In this document: positions 59,975 to 64,000 of the stretch, one piece after another
Position numbering within the stretch: the first letter of the stretch is position 1
Layout: the number at the start of each line of letters is the position of its first letter
Assembly (NCBI RefSeq): GCF_900444945.1
Contig: NZ_UFRM01000001.1
Coordinates: 1,889,501 to 1,953,500 of the forward strand
DNA length: 64,000 nt
From: Actinobacillus lignieresii
GTDB lineage: Bacteria; Pseudomonadota; Gammaproteobacteria; Enterobacterales; Pasteurellaceae
Reading direction: 5' to 3'
Position numbers and translations under genes: made by a program
Notes under the pieces: generated by a model
Told to the model about the DNA's origin: nothing
What the model saw: the letters and a program-made list of their open reading frames with translations, nothing else
The model's database searches: none

Positions 59975-60276
59975 TTCAACAAGAACGTTTGCTAAAAGTG
60001 CTTAAAGCACCACATATCTCTGAAAAAGCGACGAATAATGCTGAAAAAGACAACACTATCGTTTTCAAAGTAGCATTAGATGCTAACAAAGTTGAAATTG
60101 CTAACGCAGTTGAACAATTATTTGAAGTGAAAGTGGATTCTGTACGTACTGTTGTTGTTAAAGGTAAAACTAAACGTCACGGTGCTAAATCAGGTCGTCG
60201 TAGTGACTGGAAAAAAGCTTATGTTACTCTTCAAGAAGGTCAATCACTTGACTTCGTTGAAGGTGCGGCAGAGTAA
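59971..60276 (+). CDS. rplW: 50S ribosomal protein L23
   Basis: 101 residues. Located at the tunnel exit, where it binds trigger factor and SRP; the conserved [11 protein letters not shown] is visible. Confidence 0.98.
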   Translation: MIQQERLLKVLKAPHISEKATNNAEKDNTIVFKVALDANKVEIANAVEQLFEVKVDSVRTVVVKGKTKRHGAKSGRRSDWKKAYVTLQEGQSLDFVEGAAE

Positions 60277-60296
60277 TTACGGAGGAGAATTTATAA

Positions 60297-61118
60297 ATGG
60301 CTATCGTTAAATGTAAGCCGACCTCCGCTGGTCGTCGTCACGTAGTTAAAGTTGTTAACGCAGAATTACATAAGGGTAAACCTTATGCACCTTTATTAGA
60401 TAGCAAATCTAAAACTGGTGGTCGTAACAATTTAGGTCGTATCACAACTCGTCACATTGGTGGCGGTCACAAACAACACTACCGTTTAGTGGATTTCAAA
60501 CGTAACAAGTTAGATATCCCTGCAGTAGTTGAGCGTTTAGAATACGATCCAAACCGTTCTGCGAACATTGCATTAGTGCTTTATAAAGATGGTGAACGCC
60601 GTTATATCTTAGCACCAAAAGGTTTATCTGTTGGTGATACGATTCAAGCAGGCGCTTCAGCTCCAATTAAAGCTGGTAATGCGTTACCAATGCGTAATAT
60701 CCCAGTAGGTACTACAGTTCATAACGTTGAATTAAAACCTGGTAAAGGTGGTCAAATTGCACGTTCTGCTGGTGCTTATGTACAAATTATCGCTCGTGAA
60801 GGTAACTATGTAACTTTACGTCTTCGTTCAGGCGAAATGCGTAAAGTATTAGCTGAGTGTACTGCAACCATCGGTGAAGTAGGTAACTCAGAGCATATGC
60901 TTCGCGTTCTTGGTAAAGCTGGTGCTAACCGCTGGAGAGGCGTTCGCCCTACAGTTCGTGGTACTGCGATGAACCCGGTAGACCACCCGCACGGTGGTGG
61001 TGAAGGTCGTAACTTCGGTAAACACCCTGTTACACCTTGGGGCGTTCAAACCAAAGGTAAGAAAACTCGTCACAACAAACGTACTGATAAATACATCGTA
61101 CGTCGTCGTGGCAAATAA
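60297..61118 (+). CDS. rplB: 50S ribosomal protein L2
   Basis: 273 residues. The conserved C-terminal region [14 protein letters not shown] with the His near the peptidyl-transferase centre is intact. Confidence 0.98.
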   Translation: MAIVKCKPTSAGRRHVVKVVNAELHKGKPYAPLLDSKSKTGGRNNLGRITTRHIGGGHKQHYRLVDFKRNKLDIPAVVERLEYDPNRSANIALVLYKDGERRYILAPKGLSVGDTIQAGASAPIKAGNALPMRNIPVGTTVHNVELKPGKGGQIARSAGAYVQIIAREGNYVTLRLRSGEMRKVLAECTATIGEVGNSEHMLRVLGKAGANRWRGVRPTVRGTAMNPVDHPHGGGEGRNFGKHPVTPWGVQTKGKKTRHNKRTDKYIVRRRGK

Positions 61119-61136
61119 TTTTATTCAATAATATAG

Positions 61137-61421
<285 letters not shown>

Positions 61422-61428
61422 GAGGTAA

Positions 61429-61764
<336 letters not shown>

Positions 61765-61779
61765 TCGGTAGGAGAATAA

Positions 61780-62490
<711 letters not shown>

Positions 62491-62503
62491 GGAGAATCAC
62501 TGA

Positions 62504-62913
<410 letters not shown>

Positions 62914-62914
<1 letters not shown>

Positions 62915-63105
62915 TGAAAGCTCAAGAACTACGTAACAAAAATGTTGAAGAGCTGAATGCTGAATTAATCAACCTTTTAGGTGAACAATTCAAATTGCGT
63001 ATGCAAGCAGCCACCGGTCAGCTTCAACAAACCCATCAGTTAAAACAAGTGCGTCGTAGTATTGCACAAGTTAAAACTGTATTAACCGAAAAGGCGGGTG
63101 AGTAA
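62914..63105 (+). CDS. rpmC: 50S ribosomal protein L29
   Basis: 63 residues, a small two-helix protein at the tunnel exit. Start and stop overlap its neighbours (TAATG junctions), indicating coupled translation. Confidence 0.97.
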
Positions 63106-63359
63106 TGACTGATAAAATTCGTACAGTACAAGGTAAAGTAGTTAGCGACAAAATGGACAAATCATTTGTAGTTGCTATCGAACGTACAGTGAAACACCCT
63201 TTATACGGTAAATTCATTCGTCGTACTACTAAATTACACGTACACGATGAAAACAACGAAGCTAAATTAGGTGATGTAGTAGAAATTAAGGAATGTCGTC
63301 CTGTTTCAAAAACTAAATCGCACACTTTAGTTCGTGTTGTAGAAAAAGCAGTAGCTTAA
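63105..63359 (+). CDS. rpsQ: 30S ribosomal protein S17
   Basis: 84 residues. The OB fold with [12 protein letters not shown] and the conserved [13 protein letters not shown]. The last gene of the S10 operon. Confidence 0.98.
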   Translation: MTDKIRTVQGKVVSDKMDKSFVVAIERTVKHPLYGKFIRRTTKLHVHDENNEAKLGDVVEIKECRPVSKTKSHTLVRVVEKAVA

Positions 63360-63376
63360 TCTACAAATTTATTGAT

Positions 63377-63407
63377 AAACAAGCGGTGTAATACCGCTTG
63401 TTTTTTT
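63377..63407 (+). terminator. USS palindrome terminator after rpsQ
   Basis: AAACAAGCGGT-GTAAT-ACCGCTTGTTT followed by TTTT. Two USS copies in inverted orientation form a canonical terminator with an exceptionally short loop. Confidence 0.9.
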
Positions 63408-63416
63408 GCAAATCTT

Positions 63417-63448
63417 AAGCCCTAAAGCTAAACTGTTAGGGCTTTTTT
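63417..63448 (+). terminator. Second terminator after rpsQ
   Basis: AAGCCCTAA (63417-63425) and TTAGGGCTT (63436-63444) followed by a T run. With the first hairpin it separates the S10 and spc operons. Confidence 0.85.
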
Positions 63449-63496
63449 ATTTGTGATTTTTAAGCGAAATATAACCGCTTATTTGTAAAATTTTAT

Positions 63497-63526
63497 TTGA
63501 TTTATAATAGGTTATTGAGGTATAAT
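63497..63526 (+). promoter_or_regulatory. Promoter of the spc operon
   Basis: TTGATT (63497-63502), 18-bp spacer, TATAAT (63521-63526). The leader to rplN contains an AAGTGGG-type stem and a CCCGAAAGGG hairpin. Confidence 0.75.
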
Positions 63527-63587
63527 TCGCCACCTGCTTACATAGGGTAAGTGGGTTTTCGTCCCGAAAGGGTGTTTTTTAATTTAA

Positions 63588-63971
<384 letters not shown>

Positions 63972-63981
63972 GGGGAATGTA

Positions 63982-64000
63982 ATGGCTGCTAAAATCCGTC
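63982..64000 (+). CDS. rplX: 50S ribosomal protein L24, 5' end
   Basis: Six codons (MAAKIR) visible before the window ends. AAGGGGAA ribosome binding site. rplX follows rplN in the spc operon, and the start is typical of L24. Confidence 0.85.

Overview
The window looks like a chromosomal segment of a Pasteurellaceae bacterium of the Apl subclade (Actinobacillus pleuropneumoniae or a close relative). The main evidence is the very frequent 9-mer ACAAGCGGT/ACCGCTTGT, the Apl-type DNA uptake signal sequence (USS), together with moderate-to-low G+C and gene sets typical of the family (hldD, dprA, comM, sxy, a nan/nag cluster, and the S10 and rplKAJL-rpoBC ribosomal operons). The species name is inference; no database was consulted.

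Layout. 1-2.1 kb: the end of a membrane-protein gene and a decayed IS3-family (IS150-like) element with intact 24-bp ends. 2.1-6.4 kb: an XRE-type regulator with an operator-like palindrome, a large surface-lipoprotein candidate with a repeated helical region and a TbpB-like barrel, and its probable exporter, a Slam (TPR plus DUF560 barrel) protein. 6.4-10.7 kb: hldD, a Schlafen/AlbA-type regulator with a decamer repeat at its 3' end, def, and divergent dprA. 10.7-14.6 kb: an OPT-family transporter gene and an ascorbate-type PTS IIC gene, each broken by one in-frame stop, plus the PTS IIB gene. 14.9-29.1 kb: secE-nusG, rplK-rplA, rplJ-rplL, an inserted hipBA-like toxin-antitoxin pair, then rpoB-rpoC. 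29.3-30.4 kb: a decayed IS256-type (Zn-binding variant) element with perfect 26-bp inverted repeats. 30.4-41.4 kb: housekeeping genes (hslVU, sfsA, mutY, yggX, mltC, ffh), a tandemly duplicated tRNA-Phe/tRNA-Asn cassette, and a tiny 21-residue hydrophobic ORF that resembles an Ibs-type type I toxin locus. 41.5-57.2 kb: a periplasmic nucleotidase, ubiF-like, comM, a second TbpB-like lipoprotein, menDH, a sialic-acid/amino-sugar catabolic operon (SGNH esterase, nanE, nanK, nanA, nagB, nagA) and fumC. 57.3-64 kb: the competence activator sxy, the S10 ribosomal operon (rpsJ to rpsQ) and the start of the spc operon (rplN, rplX).

How parts fit together. Three competence genes (dprA, comM, sxy) occur in one window with CRP-S-like sites upstream of dprA and comM, and many USS copies are present. 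Inverted pairs of USS repeatedly sit at gene ends as hairpin terminators. The sialic-acid operon converts N-acetylneuraminate to fructose-6-phosphate; no transporter for it is present here. The two TbpB-barrel lipoproteins and the Slam protein probably form a surface-lipoprotein display module.

The most unusual items are: the hipBA pair inserted between rplL and rpoB and flanked by a 16-bp direct copy of the rplL terminator; the candidate Ibs-like type I toxin with an opposing promoter; the Slam-linked lipoprotein with six degenerate helical repeats; and four separate genes broken by single nonsense or frameshift changes.
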